Below the pieces are notes generated by a model. The model was not told where the DNA came from. It saw nothing but the letters and a program-made list of their open reading frames with translations, and did no database searches. Positions 1 to 14,100 of a DNA stretch of 64,000 nt are shown here, piece by piece. This stretch comes from Polydactylus sextarius (lineage: Eukaryota > Chordata > Actinopteri > Polynemidae): NCBI GenBank assembly GCA_016801845.1, contig CM028912.1, positions 17,544,001 through 17,608,000 of the forward strand, in the 5' to 3' direction. How positions within the stretch are numbered: the stretch's first letter is position 1; each line of letters starts with the position of its first letter. Made by a program: the position numbers and the translations under genes.

Positions 1-3000
1 CTCAATATAGGGCACTGTTTCACAGGAGAACTGAACTGTGACCTTGTCCTGTGATATGTTGTCACCTCATCCCTCCTGCTAACATAGACTTTGTTGCTTT
101 CTCAATGTGGTTGTTTTTTATGGGAGGATGGTCGTGTTTCAGCATATTGTTGCTGTTTCCATAATTACTTGTAATTAGCATTTCACATGTTTTTACAACT
201 AGCCCTGTTGTCCTCATAAAGTGAAACCTCTCAGCTGTGACTACTCGACGCAAATTTCAAGCAGCATAGAGATGAGTTTGATATCATTATTTTTGACGAA
301 ATGGAGTTGATAAGCTCAGAGGGATACGACTCACAAGGTTCAGAGAATTTGGAACCAGTTCTCAATTGCAACCGGTTCTCAATAATTCTCATCACAATTG
401 AAAACTCAAAATAATGTAAGATAGTTTGAATTTGCCAGTCCATTTCTGTTGATTGACATAGCTTTTAGGTTTTGGTGCCCATGGTAATGCTTATTCTTGA
501 CAAGATCTTGTGGGAACATAATAGAGCATAATATGAACATTATATCGTTTGTTGACTCTTAAGTTTTTTGTGTATATGATTATTCTTGTACATGATAGTT
601 GCTTGGTCTTCATCCCAGGAAATAATGAATGTTCACAGTGCACTCTGGGTAGGATTTCCTTAAAATATGTGAAATGAAAAATATATGAAAAGACAGCTTG
701 AGAGCAATGGAACTCTACTACTCAAAAGACTTTATAAACAATCTCATTGCTGTAATATGTCCGTTACAGCATAACAAGTAAGGATGAAGGGGTCACAATC
801 AAGTGACTTTTCCACAACATAGTCACAGTTTTAAAACTTCTACCCTGTCGGTGTTCCTTATCCGTGAACTGGTCCTAAACACTTTAAGAAGTAAAATGAT
901 GTTGTATGAAATAGAACACCTACTCCACACAGAGACTGATCTGAAATCTTTACTAGGTAGACGAAAAAACTGTAAAGCTCATGGCTTCATTTTAGTTTAT
1001 GTCAGGAAAAACAATATGCATTTTATTTTTGTCACACCAAAACACTAATAAACTGCGACTAATGCCTCCCTGCCAACAGAAGCAGCTTGTGCACCCAAAC
1101 ACTGTCAACAAATCTTCAGAAATGCTAGTACAGGCCTTTCAAAACACCTGCTTCATCGAATCTAGTTGCTTTTCTTCCAAACACGGCTGGTAATTCTATT
1201 TGAGCTTCCAAGTCATCCAGGATCTGCAGGAAATACACACTGTATGCCTTCATTGTAATATTGCTTTGACAGCAGCGGATGGATTTCCTGTATGGTATGA
1301 CGGGAAGATTGATTTTTTTCCAAACCCACGATAGCAGAGCATTCTCCAGAGAACACAGCATTATCTTTTAGGAGATAAGCTACCGTTGGCACATTCACAG
1401 TGGGAAAGAGGAGCAGAGGGGAGATGCCAGGGCATGCAAATGTGGCACACAATGGAGGAAATTGCTGGCACTGCTATAAACTGATGTGAGAGAACAGGGT
1501 TTTACTTGTAACCCTTTTGAAATAATCTAATAATTTTCCTCTTTTCCATTATCTTATTTAATTTCAAGATTTCAGCCGCCCACAGAAGAGGGGAAAAGGC
1601 TAGAAGGGTGTGTGTTTGTGCATCCAGCTAACTTAATAAGGGCCCACGGTTTTAGCCCTTTCTGTCATGAATGCTCAACGTCTTGATTAGGTCAGTTGTC
1701 CTGCAGAGAAACAACTTCCTTTCAGATTCAAGTGTTTTGTTTTTTGTTTTTTAATCCAAGATGGTGAAAAGTATTGTCTCTGTTTATAGATTGTGATCTA
1801 CATGATTATAAACCAGCTGATTGGTTTGTTCCTATGTGTATCTCAGCTGTTGGTAAGCATACTAAAGAGATCCATGATCTTTGATCTGAAATGTGTTAGT
1901 CTCTTTTTACTGCTGAAGTACAGTTGCTGTTACATCTGTGATTATGTGTGTGTGAATTTAAGCATATTTACTTAAAACTTAATTTCGTATCAAGTAAACA
2001 AAAAATGAAAATAGATGTATTTCCAACAAAAAGAGAATTTCAAGTGTTTCAGTAGGTGCACACAGAATAGAATATCACTCAACACTTGAATGATATGCAA
2101 CTGGTTCTTTCATCCATGCTTATAGATATGCAATGTCATTCAAGAAGCTGGAAGACACAAGTGCTTTCAGCTGTTTTATAAAGCTTTTTCCTCAGATGCA
2201 GGTTTACAGGAGGGGTGACCAATTGGGAATAGCAACAACTTGTTATACTGTATATCCTTGCACCACTGTTTAAGGTGCAGTAAGTGGATAAGAGGGATTA
2301 ATGGTGTCCAAGCCACAAAACATCAGCCAATCCTGTTAAACCAAGCCACGCACAGTGGCAGTAGTTCAGATGTCTATGGCTCTTGTGAGCCCTCCTGGGT
2401 TTCCTGACACTGAGGATCCTTCAGATGTCTGTTATCATGTCTGCCTGCATATGTGCCATCTCCCAAATGAACACTTCTCTCCCCTGTGTGTTACTTTCTC
2501 TGCCTTTCCATTCTTTCAAAGCAGTTCATGAGACTCTGCTGGTATGACTGTAAATGACTACATATCCTCTGTCCACTCCAATATTTGCCGTCATTTATAG
2601 TGAAGTGTTTCAGAGTCATTTGAGCCAGTTAAAATTACTTTTAGAAATGTGAAATCTATCTCCAGCTATATTAAAAACAAACGAATCCAGCTATTACCTG
2701 TCAGTCTAGCCTTTAGTCATATGTACATGTCCAAGTCCTGAACCTCTCCCACACCACTAATTCTAAAGCCCTGTGGTAATGAGACATCACTGACTGTACT
2801 GTTGCCAGCTGCACAGATGTTCTATTCATATCGCATCTATCGAGCAAATCCCCAGATTTACAGCAGAAGACTGGACAGTTTGCTTTTCACTTTTCTCTGA
2901 CTTCTTTATCTTGTGTTATTCATTAGAATTGGCTTAAGAATTCCACACTGGAAGATGAAATGTGTTATATCAGTGGATTATGTGTAGATTTGTTTCTGGA

Positions 3001-3928
3001 GTGGAACAGTCCCTTGTTACAGCAAATTTTGTCCCCCATGGTGTTGAATACCTACACAGAGCAATATATGATATGTTCTTAACTGCTTGTCTGAGCTTCA
3101 AGTCAACAGCTTCACAGAGTGATGATCCAGGCTACATGTATGTCCACTAGCCCTCACAATAATGTTCCTCAGGAAGTAAGAGGACTAAGAGATGTGAAGA
3201 AGACTCCCAGCAGACTCCTGTCCTGTGACAGTGTGATGAACGCTAATCCACCAACAACACCACATTAGTGCAAAGAAGGGGAGCTCAAGGAATGCAGCAC
3301 TTTGATTCTTACTTTCACTACAGTGCAATCTCCGCACCAGATGTTAGCAGCATCACTATAGCAACAGTGGATTATCATCTATTACATAACAGGGGCTGTA
3401 CACTTAAACCCACTGGATAAACACACACACTATGGAGGTTTGTGACTGGCATGTACAGTATTGGAGTGCAGGATAGATTGCATTACATTAGTTTGCAACA
3501 GTGGTTTTGAGCCAAATATGCACTTATTGTGCCTTAACTGAGTTAGGTAATTGCAAATGTTCCATAAACAGATCCCTGAAGCAATAACCCTGGAACCATG
3601 CTGCTGCGATTGAGCCATGTCATTGATTCATGTAACCCTGACGCTCCAACGATAAGAATGATTGTAATGTGATGGCACAGCAGGACTCCATTACCCCATA
3701 TCTATACTCATTCTTCAGTACATGCAGTGTATTTGTGTGGGACTGTTAGATTCATAGCAGTGAACTGTTCAAGAAAATTAACAATGAATTATTGTGAAAT
3801 TAACCCACAGGACAACATACAGGTGGGATTGTGTGTGTGGTTTAGATGGGTCTATGTACAAACATTGGTCAAAATGTTCTGTTGTTCTAGCTACAGTTGG
3901 AATTTTCTCATAAAAATTGAATTCTAAG

Positions 3929-4004
<76 letters not shown>

Positions 4005-4020
4005 TACACACATACATGCA
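3929..4020. repeat. (CT)n-(CA)n compound microsatellite
   Basis: About ten CT units pass directly into about 26 CA units, then decay into CA/CGCATA variants. The repeat explains the poly-Val/Cys open frames read across it, which are not genes. Confidence 0.97.
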
Positions 4021-6264
4021 CAACGCCCTGTAACGCTTCACTCCATGACTTCAAATCAGAGTCTGATTGTCTGGGGGGAGTGACCTTTGGAAACACAGTA
4101 AGAGCCACTTGTGTAATTTAAACCCCAGACATGCATATTTCACCTTCACTGCTAATTACACAAGTGGTTCATTAATAGCTGAAGGACATACACCATTTTG
4201 TATAATTTTAAAATTGGAGGTATTTACTGCAGCAGTATGATTTTAGTATATAAATGAATTTTCTATAAGAACAGTGCTACCACCCTGTGAGAAATGGAGA
4301 CACAGATACAGTTATCAGCCTTAATCAGTGTGATGATGAATGTGATTTATGGAAAATGTATAGATTTTAAAGTGAATTAATTTAGAATAATTAATAAAAA
4401 GAATGGCTGTATACACACAAATGCTAAACATATAAACCTTATTTAGACTGAGTGAAAGCGTTCATACGTGATTATTTTAAATGGTCAGTTTTTACAGATA
4501 GAAGAACGATAAATGTTATAAATCCTGTGTCATCTATAAACCATGTTGTGTTCACCTCAATGCACTGAAGGAGCAGTAATCATCTATGGGGAATTTCACC
4601 GTGCAACAGTGAAATCCACCAGGGCGAGTGCACCTCTCACTCCTAATTAGAATGTTCCCCAGAGAAGTTTTAACTCATTTATTCCTTTTCGTACGAGGAA
4701 AACACTTTTAATGTGGTGCCGCAAAGAACATTACGGCTGTGTTTTGTAGAAAAGCAATCAGGCAGCGTGCTGGTATTCACAGTGGGGCTGTAACCCCATG
4801 TTACAACAGGTAGCAATCAGTTTAGTGAAAAAAATGTTCAGCTGATCTAGTTAGACCTGATGAAAAATTAAGAGATCACCTCGTGTTGCATTTAATCCTG
4901 AGAACCACATTGATATCTGCATCTAACTTCATTGCAACCCATCTAGTGGTTGCTGAGGTATTTCTCTAAAAGGAAAACAAGTCACTTATGTTGGTGCCAC
5001 AAGAAAATTCAAGGAATAGTTGTGACAACAAATGCACAAAGACCATGACACCTGAGACGTGAGTCCCACATGTGATTAGGTTTAGTTTACTAGAACACTT
5101 CTCCTTAATTTAAGGGAACAATCTTGGTTTTGGTTAAATACTGAAAATGAACACACACATACCTTGTCTTGTGAATGAATCCAACATTAACAGCACTGGC
5201 CTCTGTCTCATGTGCAGCAGTAGAAGCAGTGAATGGCATATGAGTCATTCACTGACTCATTTGGATTCAACTGGCAGCCCTGAAATAAAGACTGGTGAAA
5301 TTTTCCATTTTTTTCGTTTTTGTATTTAACACATAATGAAGGGACAAGAACGACATTTATACAGAGATAGAAAAAGAGAGACACACAGAGAGGAATGTGA
5401 CATATGACCATCATGAATGTTGTAGTTAACGAAGAACAAGACAGAGGAGCTGATGACTATTGATATTATTTCTTGTTTTTATTCCAAAGCGCAGACACAC
5501 ATTATTTAAGTCAAGAGAAAAGTTCAGTTAACAGCAGATGGTGCATGGTTTCCTGGAATGCATTTGAACCTTTAGGAAAATAGAACCCATAATAATCCTG
5601 TAATAATCTTGCATACATTTGATTCAAATCATTCAACTTCGTTTCATTTCTCAGACAAACTTTCCTTTTTTTCCTTCAGACCAAACAAGTATTCTCCATT
5701 TAACATTCATCCTCAGACTTGATACACTTTTATAATTTCTAATGATATGATGATAATTTATGATGCACAATCAGAGACAGGAAATGTGCAGTTTGCTACA
5801 TCATCTCTTCAAATTCCAGCACCATATGACCATCAGAAGATACTTGTGTGAATAAACTAACACTTGCACATGTTTATACATTTCTTTTAAAAATAACTTT
5901 ACTCTAAAGGCATTACAACAGATTAAATTGTTCTACTATTTGTTGATCCTGAAGGTTCCTGGGTGTTTACAGGCTTATGTTGAGACCATTGAACAGGTTC
6001 TGTTCAGGAGAGTGAGTGAACCCAGCAGGAGAACAGTGGACTACATGCTCCCGTGGTGGAGCTTGTCTTAATTGTTTCCTGGAGACCAGTGACACAGCAG
6101 ACAGCCAGACCTCATTAGCATTTTTCAAACAATCCAACCTGCCAGACGAACTTGTTCAAAGCCAGTCTGTGTTAGCAGGAGGCACACAGTGACTTTACAC
6201 TGATTCTGTCAGAAGTGTACAGCCATACTCCTGTACAAATGACACCTACTGTTATATAAAATAT

Positions 6265-6268
<4 letters not shown>

Positions 6269-6325
<57 letters not shown>
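6269..6325. repeat. (TA)n microsatellite
   Basis: Nearly pure alternating AT of about 57 bp in intergenic DNA. It is self-complementary and prone to length change. Confidence 0.97.
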
Positions 6326-6327
<2 letters not shown>

Positions 6328-8372
6328 AAATATAACATCCATCTAGCTACATCTTACATTCGTCTCCTTTAAAAACCACCAACATAATGTAGGGGAAGTG
6401 TTAAAACTCTTAATATAATCAGTCAAATGTGGCAACAAAATCAGATAAAATCTCTGATTTTAAATCTTTAAAGTGTTATAGCCTACAAAGACCCTAAACT
6501 ACCTTTGGCACTCAATAAACATTGGTGAACGGTGGATGAGCCAAGCTGTATGCCAGCTGTTGTGTGCCAATCCTGCCACATGTCCTTTGAAGTGCCACAA
6601 CCCAACCAGGATGCATGAAGAATGTGCCAAGATGGACTGAAGATGCCAAATGGCACACTACTGCCATGCCAGTACCCTGACAATAAAACGTAATCGATCT
6701 TTGAAACAGCAACAGTGTTATGGGTAATACTATGTTACATGCCTGACCAAAATTTTCCCCTTAAGGACTGTGAGGATTATTAGACAGGGCACACATACAT
6801 CTGGTGAGTGTAAGAGACTGGCGTGTTCAGAGGAAATAGCAGTAGGCACAGCGGTCTCCACAACACAACAGGACCCCTCTTTTCAATTTCCTGCTCCAGT
6901 TTCCATTCCTGCTTTATTTCGTGCAGGGACCTGTAAAGTGGGGTTCGCAAAGGAAGAATGCAACATTTAGCAGATATGGCACCGCAGAGCACAAAACAAG
7001 GAAATTGATTCTGTCAGAGGCAATATTTGTGATAATGATCTCAATAAAAACATAGGGTGATTTCAAACAGGGTTAGCAGGATTCCCTCTGGAGATTTTAC
7101 GTCTAACACAGCAGTGGTCTCTAACTGGCTCTAAAAGGAGTGATGTACACTTCATACCAGCCTGTTACCTGATGTGTATTTTATTTCCTCATTCAAAGTG
7201 AAGCTTGTCTTTAGAAAGTTGCATACAAGGCCTGAGTTAAGTTGTTGTTGATGCACGTACTTTGTTTGAGTTAGTAGCTAAATAAGTCACATCTGGGTGG
7301 CAGATGTCTTTACATCCTTGGCCGGTGTTTTCATAAGCTCTAATGAGCTGTCTCCATGCTGTCAGTTACACTTGAACTTTTTTTACACTTCGGTGATTTA
7401 GATTTGACTTGATTTGATTTTTGTAAAAGGTTTCAAGTAAAATAAACTAAACTCAACTAAACTCAACTAAACTGGATGAAAAATTAACCTGTCAGTGCTC
7501 CCTAGTGGACAAAACATGTAGTGCAAAACTAGCCAGGTTTGATTCATATTTTATCGTAAATATAACTAAATCTTCCGGAAAATCAGCCAAGGAAAATGCA
7601 AATTAATGCACATTTCCATCTACTACTGCTATGCAAATATTTGGAGTTGGGTGCATCTGGATAAACAGCTTGATGTTAATTTTCCAGTTGGGGGCAATTA
7701 AATGTTGCAGAAACAAAAGGGTGCAATGGGTGCAGATGACATAATTAAGACGAGCTCCAGTCAGTCTCCTCAACGCTCCACATAGATCTGATGTTTTCAT
7801 CCAACACTATTTTTAGTCTGTACAGTAGAGCAGGAGCTTCAGTGGTTGTTTAAATCACATGTTCCACATACGTCACGATCACTTCACTAAATCTGTTTCT
7901 AGTGCAGTTTGCCTCAATTTCGCTTTTATTGACACGTCAAGTTTTTCCATTTCAGCGAAGTGCAAAAACTTTTATTTAAACTATATTGCATTTTTAAACA
8001 TGCACATAAAACAAGTGATAGACTGGAACAACTCATTACTTACTTTGAAAGCTGTAAGCTGAAACATCCAATGATATCAATACTTTTGCTTTATGCTTTT
8101 ATTGCTCGGGATAATTTATCAGTATATCCTTAAAAACACACAACAGCCCTTTACTTTATGAGATTGTTTGTGTTTGTGTGTGTGTGCCTGCAGGATACAG
8201 AAAGAGAGAGAGAGAGGGGGGGTTCACTAATTAGACTCATAAAAGTAACACAGAGCAACATGTTTACCAACCTGGACAACCACATCTACAGTTGCTATGG
8301 GAAGCAGACACAACAACATGCAAAAACCACTTATTAGTGTAATTCTTTACAGATGTTATAGTTGTAAATCGC

Positions 8373-8402
8373 TTTTTGTTGTTGTTGTTGTTTGTTGTTG
8401 TT
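8373..8402. repeat. (GTT)n microsatellite
   Basis: A short GTT run interrupted once by an extra T, in intergenic DNA. Confidence 0.85.
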
Positions 8403-8765
8403 ACACCTCAGATTTTCCAATGCAAAGTATAAATTGAGTCAGAGGTTTTTATGTGATATATACTTTCATTATTTAAAACTGTCTATACTGGTGCTTATTT
8501 GTGATTGGGATTATTTCATATTTGTGCATTGTGCTAAAATTATATTGACCTTAAGATCTTTGTTGTAGAAGGTGCTGCTTCCAGCAGCTGCCGCTCAGCT
8601 GGAAACATTCTTAAAGTATCACATCGCAATTATTGGAATGAAAATATTCCCCCTACACTTTGGTAGGCTCCAATTCCAGCGGCCCACCCCACACGATTTT
8701 TAACAATAATGTTTTCCTGATCTCGTATTTCAACTAGGAAGATCTCAACCTCTTTTCTGGAAAGA

Positions 8766-8768
<3 letters not shown>

Positions 8769-8801
<33 letters not shown>
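8769..8801. repeat. (GT)n microsatellite
   Basis: About 16 GT units in intergenic DNA. Confidence 0.95.
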
Positions 8802-8806
<5 letters not shown>

Positions 8807-9689
8807 TTTGTAAAGTGTAATTCATGCACTCATAGTATGTCAGACTGGATTAGAACGTCATAAAATGTAAGTGGCTGTCACCCACAGACAGAATATATAC
8901 AAATAACAAATCAAAACGCGAGAGCAAAGTACAAACTATTCCCCTTCTGACTCTGAAAAACTTTGTCTCATGTTCACAGAAGCAGAGGGCCAACTATGGA
9001 GCAAAGATGGCATGCAGCAGTCGGTAATCACCATCACTCTGCCTCCATGACACTATGGGGAGACTTCCACTCAGCAAGCATTTGATTAAAGCAACAGCAG
9101 AGCATCAGGTCTCATCTTTCTGCCAATGTTGCACACGGCATGGAGAGGTTGTGCAGAGCAGCAGATGTGGAGTATATCTCTTATGTTTGTTTGTCTGCAC
9201 AAATGAAGTTGTCATAGACATACATGAGGAACAAGTGTCTTGAGGGGCCAGAGGCACAATGTGACATCAACTGTGATATATGACGAAAACAAAATGTCAT
9301 GTAAATGAGTTGTTGTCAGGAGGAAGTTATAAGCCCACCGTGCTTTATATGACGTGATTCTGAATATATCCGTAACAATACTCAGATGTGTTTTAAAAAC
9401 CAGTCATATAACTGGAGGTAGTAAAGTCATCTAAAACTGTTGTTTTCTCATCACATGTAACTTTTTGAAAATGATTTTTTTTTCATCTAAAAGTTGTATA
9501 CTTAAGATTTAATGCAGATTTTTATCAGCTTATGTGATAAAAGTAAACATGCATGTTAAATGTAAATGCTGTGGCTTTATTACATTTTAATGATTTAATG
9601 CAAATTGAAGTCAATACTCTGTGCAGCCTATCACATCTTAGTGAATAAAATATGTGGTAGTTACTTACTTAAATTCATGTTGTCAAATG

Positions 9690-10330
9690 TTTACGCAAAT
9701 GACCCAAAAACATTTAATGAAAAACTCATACTCCATCCAGAAAAACTCTGGGGTTTCAGATATTGAACAGGCCTCCTGATGATTAGAGCTGCTGAGCAGC
9801 AAGCAGGTGAGAGCATGCAGAAAAGACACCCAGCATGAGTTAATGCGTATATCCTGTTGAGAAGATGGGTCACCCTGGAGACCAGCAATGGGTATCCTAG
9901 CAGGAAAGCAGAGAAGATGTATAGTTGCCCTGATAATCCCCTTTGTCAGGGAAGAGCTGTTTGTCTGGATCATCTTATTGAGTGTGGAAGACAAGCAAGG
10001 ACAGGCTGCTCAGGGCTGCAATAGTTTGAGCAGGAGGCTGTTGATAAAATCCATGGAAACCAAAAGCTGAGCGGTGTCCTGAGAGTCCATGGTTCAAAAC
10101 CCTAGGAATTCACAGGAAGAGGAGGATGGAAGTAAAAAAGAAAAAAAAGAAGTCATTGTTTTTAAGAGCTCCTGTTGAGTTTCCCTCAAGCAAGATATTT
10201 AAATACTTAGATTTAAAATTACCTCAATGGAGCCACTCACTGTGAAGCAGCTACAGATAAACCTGCAGGCCATCAAACTGATAAATAAAAAGCTTTATTA
10301 GTCCCAATGGGAAATTCTGTGAGTATTGCA
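9690..10330. mobile_element. Possible degraded non-LTR retroelement fragment
   Basis: The right end (about 10,290-10,320) contains a CTTTATTAGTCCCAATGGG-type motif followed by AAATTCTG. It resembles the TTTATT.ATCCC..GGGAAATT motif that recurs near 3' ends of many teleost LINE-like elements. The stretch before it (9,700-10,070) is unusually open on both strands, unlike its stop-rich surroundings. No reverse-transcriptase motif is visible. The call rests on recalled similarity of one short motif and is therefore weak. Confidence 0.3.
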
Positions 10331-11119
10331 TCAGCATGAAGCAGATTATGGTTCCAGAGCCCATTAAAATATATCTAGTTAAATATATTCATTATCAAGA
10401 TTTTAAATGTAGTTCCTGAGATCGTGGTACAGAAAGATCATACAAAAAATGTATGTAGTTGATAGTGAAAATAACATAATTTCTGATTTGTTTGTTTTTA
10501 TTGATTCAGCTTCTTCAGTTTATCATTAATTAACCTTATTCTTCATGACAATTTTATCAGAATTAGTATTTAACAAATGTTTAACTGTTATGTTGGAGCA
10601 ACATCACAGCCAATGTAGATTTCAAACATGATTTACTGGCGCCATCCAGAGGTCATTCTTTGACACTGACATAGGCATCTGAAAACAGTACAGGTGAACT
10701 CTGGTTCACAAAATAAATAGCAAAAACACTGCTGCAAAGCTGCAAAGATTATAACATAACACTGACAACATTTAACAGTGTATGTATTGTGTTGTAATGG
10801 CTACTACTTTATTATGTACAGACACAGTTTTAGTACAGTTTTTGTCAAATCATTGTTTTCTTTACATTTATTCTAAAGTTTATAAAATCAATGAGACACG
10901 GTCATGATTTTTTTCTGAATTTCATAAATACTAATTATCTATGCCCTTTTCACTTTTTACATCGTTTAAAATTTTCAAATAATGCACTTGCAATCAAGGG
11001 TTTACATAAAAAAAAAAAACACTAAGGATAGTACTAAAGTTATCACATACATTGAACTACATCAAACAGACATCCAATGGATTACTACAAATTTGCCAAC
11101 AAGTGACAGATTGCACATC

Positions 11120-11125
11120 TTTATT
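11120..11125 (-). terminator. Poly(A) signal overlapping the lct copy A stop codon
   Basis: On the minus strand the stop codon TAA (11,127-11,125) is followed at once by ATAAA, so a canonical AATAAA begins on the last base of the stop. If used, the 3' UTR would be only about 15-30 nt. Other minus-strand AATAAA hexamers lie further downstream, for example near 10,867, so a longer 3' UTR is possible. Confidence 0.5.
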
Positions 11126-14100
11126 TACAGTTTTTCCATCTTAACTGTTTCTATAGCTGCCCTCTTCAGGGTCTTTTTTGTTTTCATGAGTCGATAAATG
11201 ACAAAGATGATCCCTAATACACTTATGAGAAGAAACACAAAGATGACGTAAAGTGCTACTTCAGCATCATTGCTTGAAAGCTGCAGACCCAGGAAGTCCA
11301 CCATGTCCAGAGGCTGGACAGGGACAGTTGTATGACCAGTATTCTCTACTGTGGTCCCAGTGGAGGCAGTTGTAACTATTGCAATAGACAAGAAACAAGG
11401 AAAATGACATTAAAATTCCCATAGTTGAATTAATATTTTCATTTAGACTTTGTTTGATTTCATAGTATGTTACCTTAATTGTGTTACATTGTTTTGAGCA
11501 CAACCTTACCTTCAGGTTCAGGGTTCAAGCAGTCATGGGGTCCGAGAGCCGGATCAGGAAAACCATTGCAAGTGACAATAGAAGCGTAACGAGATGCTGA
11601 GTTTTTAGCAATGCGAGGTAATGTAGGGTTGGAGCGATTCACATGGAAAAGCCCAAATCGCTCAGCGTAACCAGCAGCCCACTCAAAGTTGTCCATTAAT
11701 GACCAGGCAGTGTAGCCTCTTAGATCAACTCCATCTAGAACATGAGCTGAAAGACAACAACAGAAGAAATTTGTTACACTCTCCAGAGAATGTGACATTT
11801 TTTTCACCAGATCCTACATGTATTCATTAAATGTGGTACCTTTCAGAGCCTGGTTAATGTAGTTCTCGTAATAGTATTTTCTATGGACGTCATTCAAGTC
11901 CACTGCTCCTCTCTCTGAGATCCCATTCTCTGTGACATAGATGGGTGGGTTTCCATATTCATCCTTGATGAACTTAAGAAGTTTTCTGAATCCAAAGGGG
12001 GTGATCTTCAGCCAGAAGGAGCCAGATTCAATCCACGTCCGGTCATGTGATACATGTGTACCCCTGGGTAAAGGACAGGATTTTCACTATTACTGACATG
12101 TTACATATTATATATTGTTATATATGATTATCCAAATAGACACGTGAATAAAGTATGCCATTTATTTGGTTCAACCACCTCATGTATTCCCAATATGATT
12201 TTTTAAAAGAACCATCAAACATTATTAAGATGACTTTTTTCAAAATTCATGCTTACCTGTCACCTTCATAATCCTGCTGATTCCCCAAATCAGCAGGGGA
12301 TGAAAGCACTGAGGTGTAATGGTTAAGCCCAAAGTAATCATGACTCCCTTTAATCCTCCTGATTTCTTCAGCAGTGAACTCAGGAAGCCTGTATTAGATA
12401 AAAGATCTGTTCAAAAGGCAAAGCTGAAATTTCTCCATATTCATCAAAGTTGTCAGCCCTTAGAACTTGTGGTGGAGGTGTATGAAGAGCATGACAAAAT
12501 GCATTTATTGAGTATATCAAATGTCTCTCTGTGTCTGTATAATAAACATAGTATAAGTATAATAAGTATAATATATTAAAAAAACAAATTCATTTCTCTG
12601 CTTGTGGTATATAAGCTGTTAATTTACCTTGACTTGGTGAGACCTGCAGCGAGGCTTCTTTTGCGAATAATTGTTTTCATTATTTCAGGGTAATCACCAT
12701 TGAAGATGGGATGGCCAAACCAACCAAGGAAGAACTGTGGGATAAATCATATGAATATGATTATCATACGTTAACCTGTTACTCAGCTCTGATGTTTAAA
12801 TCTATGTCTACCTGCAAGTATCGCTTGGTTGAGTCTACATCCTCCTGCTTATACGGGTTCCGCGGCTCCACCCAATCAGAATTAAGGGTAATGGAGATGA
12901 GACCACCCTGTGTTGCACGGTACTTGTCATTGTAGAGATGCCAAGCCTCAGCATGTGCCTTGATCAGGTTGTGAGCTGCAATATACTGCCTGCCTATAAT
13001 GCCTGAAACATTTAAGGTCATATTAGTTAATAAGTGCTTTTAAAAAATTCAAATTCATACAGTGATCACACAATTTCAAGTACAAGACATTTATAAACAG
13101 TATAGACCACATACAAAACACATATAAGATATATTTTTGTAGTACAGAATTGTTAATGGCATCTAAATATAAGCAAAAAATTCTCTAAAAATATCTAATG
13201 AGTGGAAATGAGTGAAATTTTGGTAAAACAACTGTTCCCTTATTTCTAGGTTTTTAGTAGAAGTTTTATTGAAAGAGTTTCGTTGATTTAAAAACAAGAT
13301 TTAAGGAATTTACATTAGATGGTGTGCTAACTTATCTATCTAAAGCTAGACATTGGTCAGATTTTGTCCCTATTGTGGTTCCACTACAGGGTTACAGGTT
13401 TAGGTTAATTTTATTCACCCCTTGTATTCTTGCATATTCATGGGTTTCAAGCAAGATTTCATATGGCTAATGGTGTGGCCCAAAGGAGTATACGTACATG
13501 TAACCCCACAGTAGAAACTGGACTTGAAAAGGTGCAGCCAACTGGGTAGATTTTACATCATTTAGACCTGTAACTTATAGTTATAGCTTAGACTGTGCTA
13601 ATCATATAAAACATACAAATTGGAATAATAACAATAATGATATGATAATAATGATAATGATAATAATAATTGGTTAGGGAATTGGTTGCTTGAATACCTG
13701 GAGCAAAGGTACCATATCCATAACCAAGGTTGGCTACAATGTAGGGTTCATTTAGAGTGATCCAGAACTTCACTTTGTTTCCAAGTCTGCTGAATAAAAC
13801 ATCGGCATAATCTCTAAATCTTTGTACAATGGTTTCATTCTCCCAACCTCCCACTTTCTGTAATGCCTGGGGAAGGTCCCAGTGGTATAGGGTCAACTGT
13901 AGAATAGAGAAAAAACATATACTATATAAACATAATTATATTATGATACACTTTTCACACATATTTTTCTTGTTTCAAGCTGCATGCACTGCTGACATTG
14001 TAGTCCAAAAGTCAGGTGATAAATTTAAAATTTAATACCAGCAACAATTCACCTTACCTGAGGCTGAATATTAGCAGCTTCCAATGCCGTCAATAATCTC

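Larger units (their letters stand above)
1..11124. other. Intergenic region, no gene recognised
   Basis: About 11 kb of A/T-rich DNA downstream of the minus-strand lct copy. Short open frames occur on both strands (up to about 100 codons), but none resembles a known protein, has a credible splice context or keeps coding-like composition. What I can support here is simple-sequence repeats (listed separately) and one possible retroelement remnant near 9.7-10.3 kb. The rest shows nothing I can name. Distal exons or regulatory DNA of a gene outside the window cannot be excluded. Confidence 0.6.

Noticed and set aside
3778..4108. Open frames rich in Val/Cys or Arg/Glu on the minus strand
   Set aside because: They are translations of the (CT)n(CA)n microsatellite.
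9683..9994. 103-codon minus-strand open frame
   Set aside because: No family resemblance, overlaps an open frame on the other strand, and lies in a possible decayed retroelement.
10085..10100. GGTTCAAAACC resembling a tRNA or SINE B box
   Set aside because: No A box or cloverleaf-compatible sequence at the right distance.
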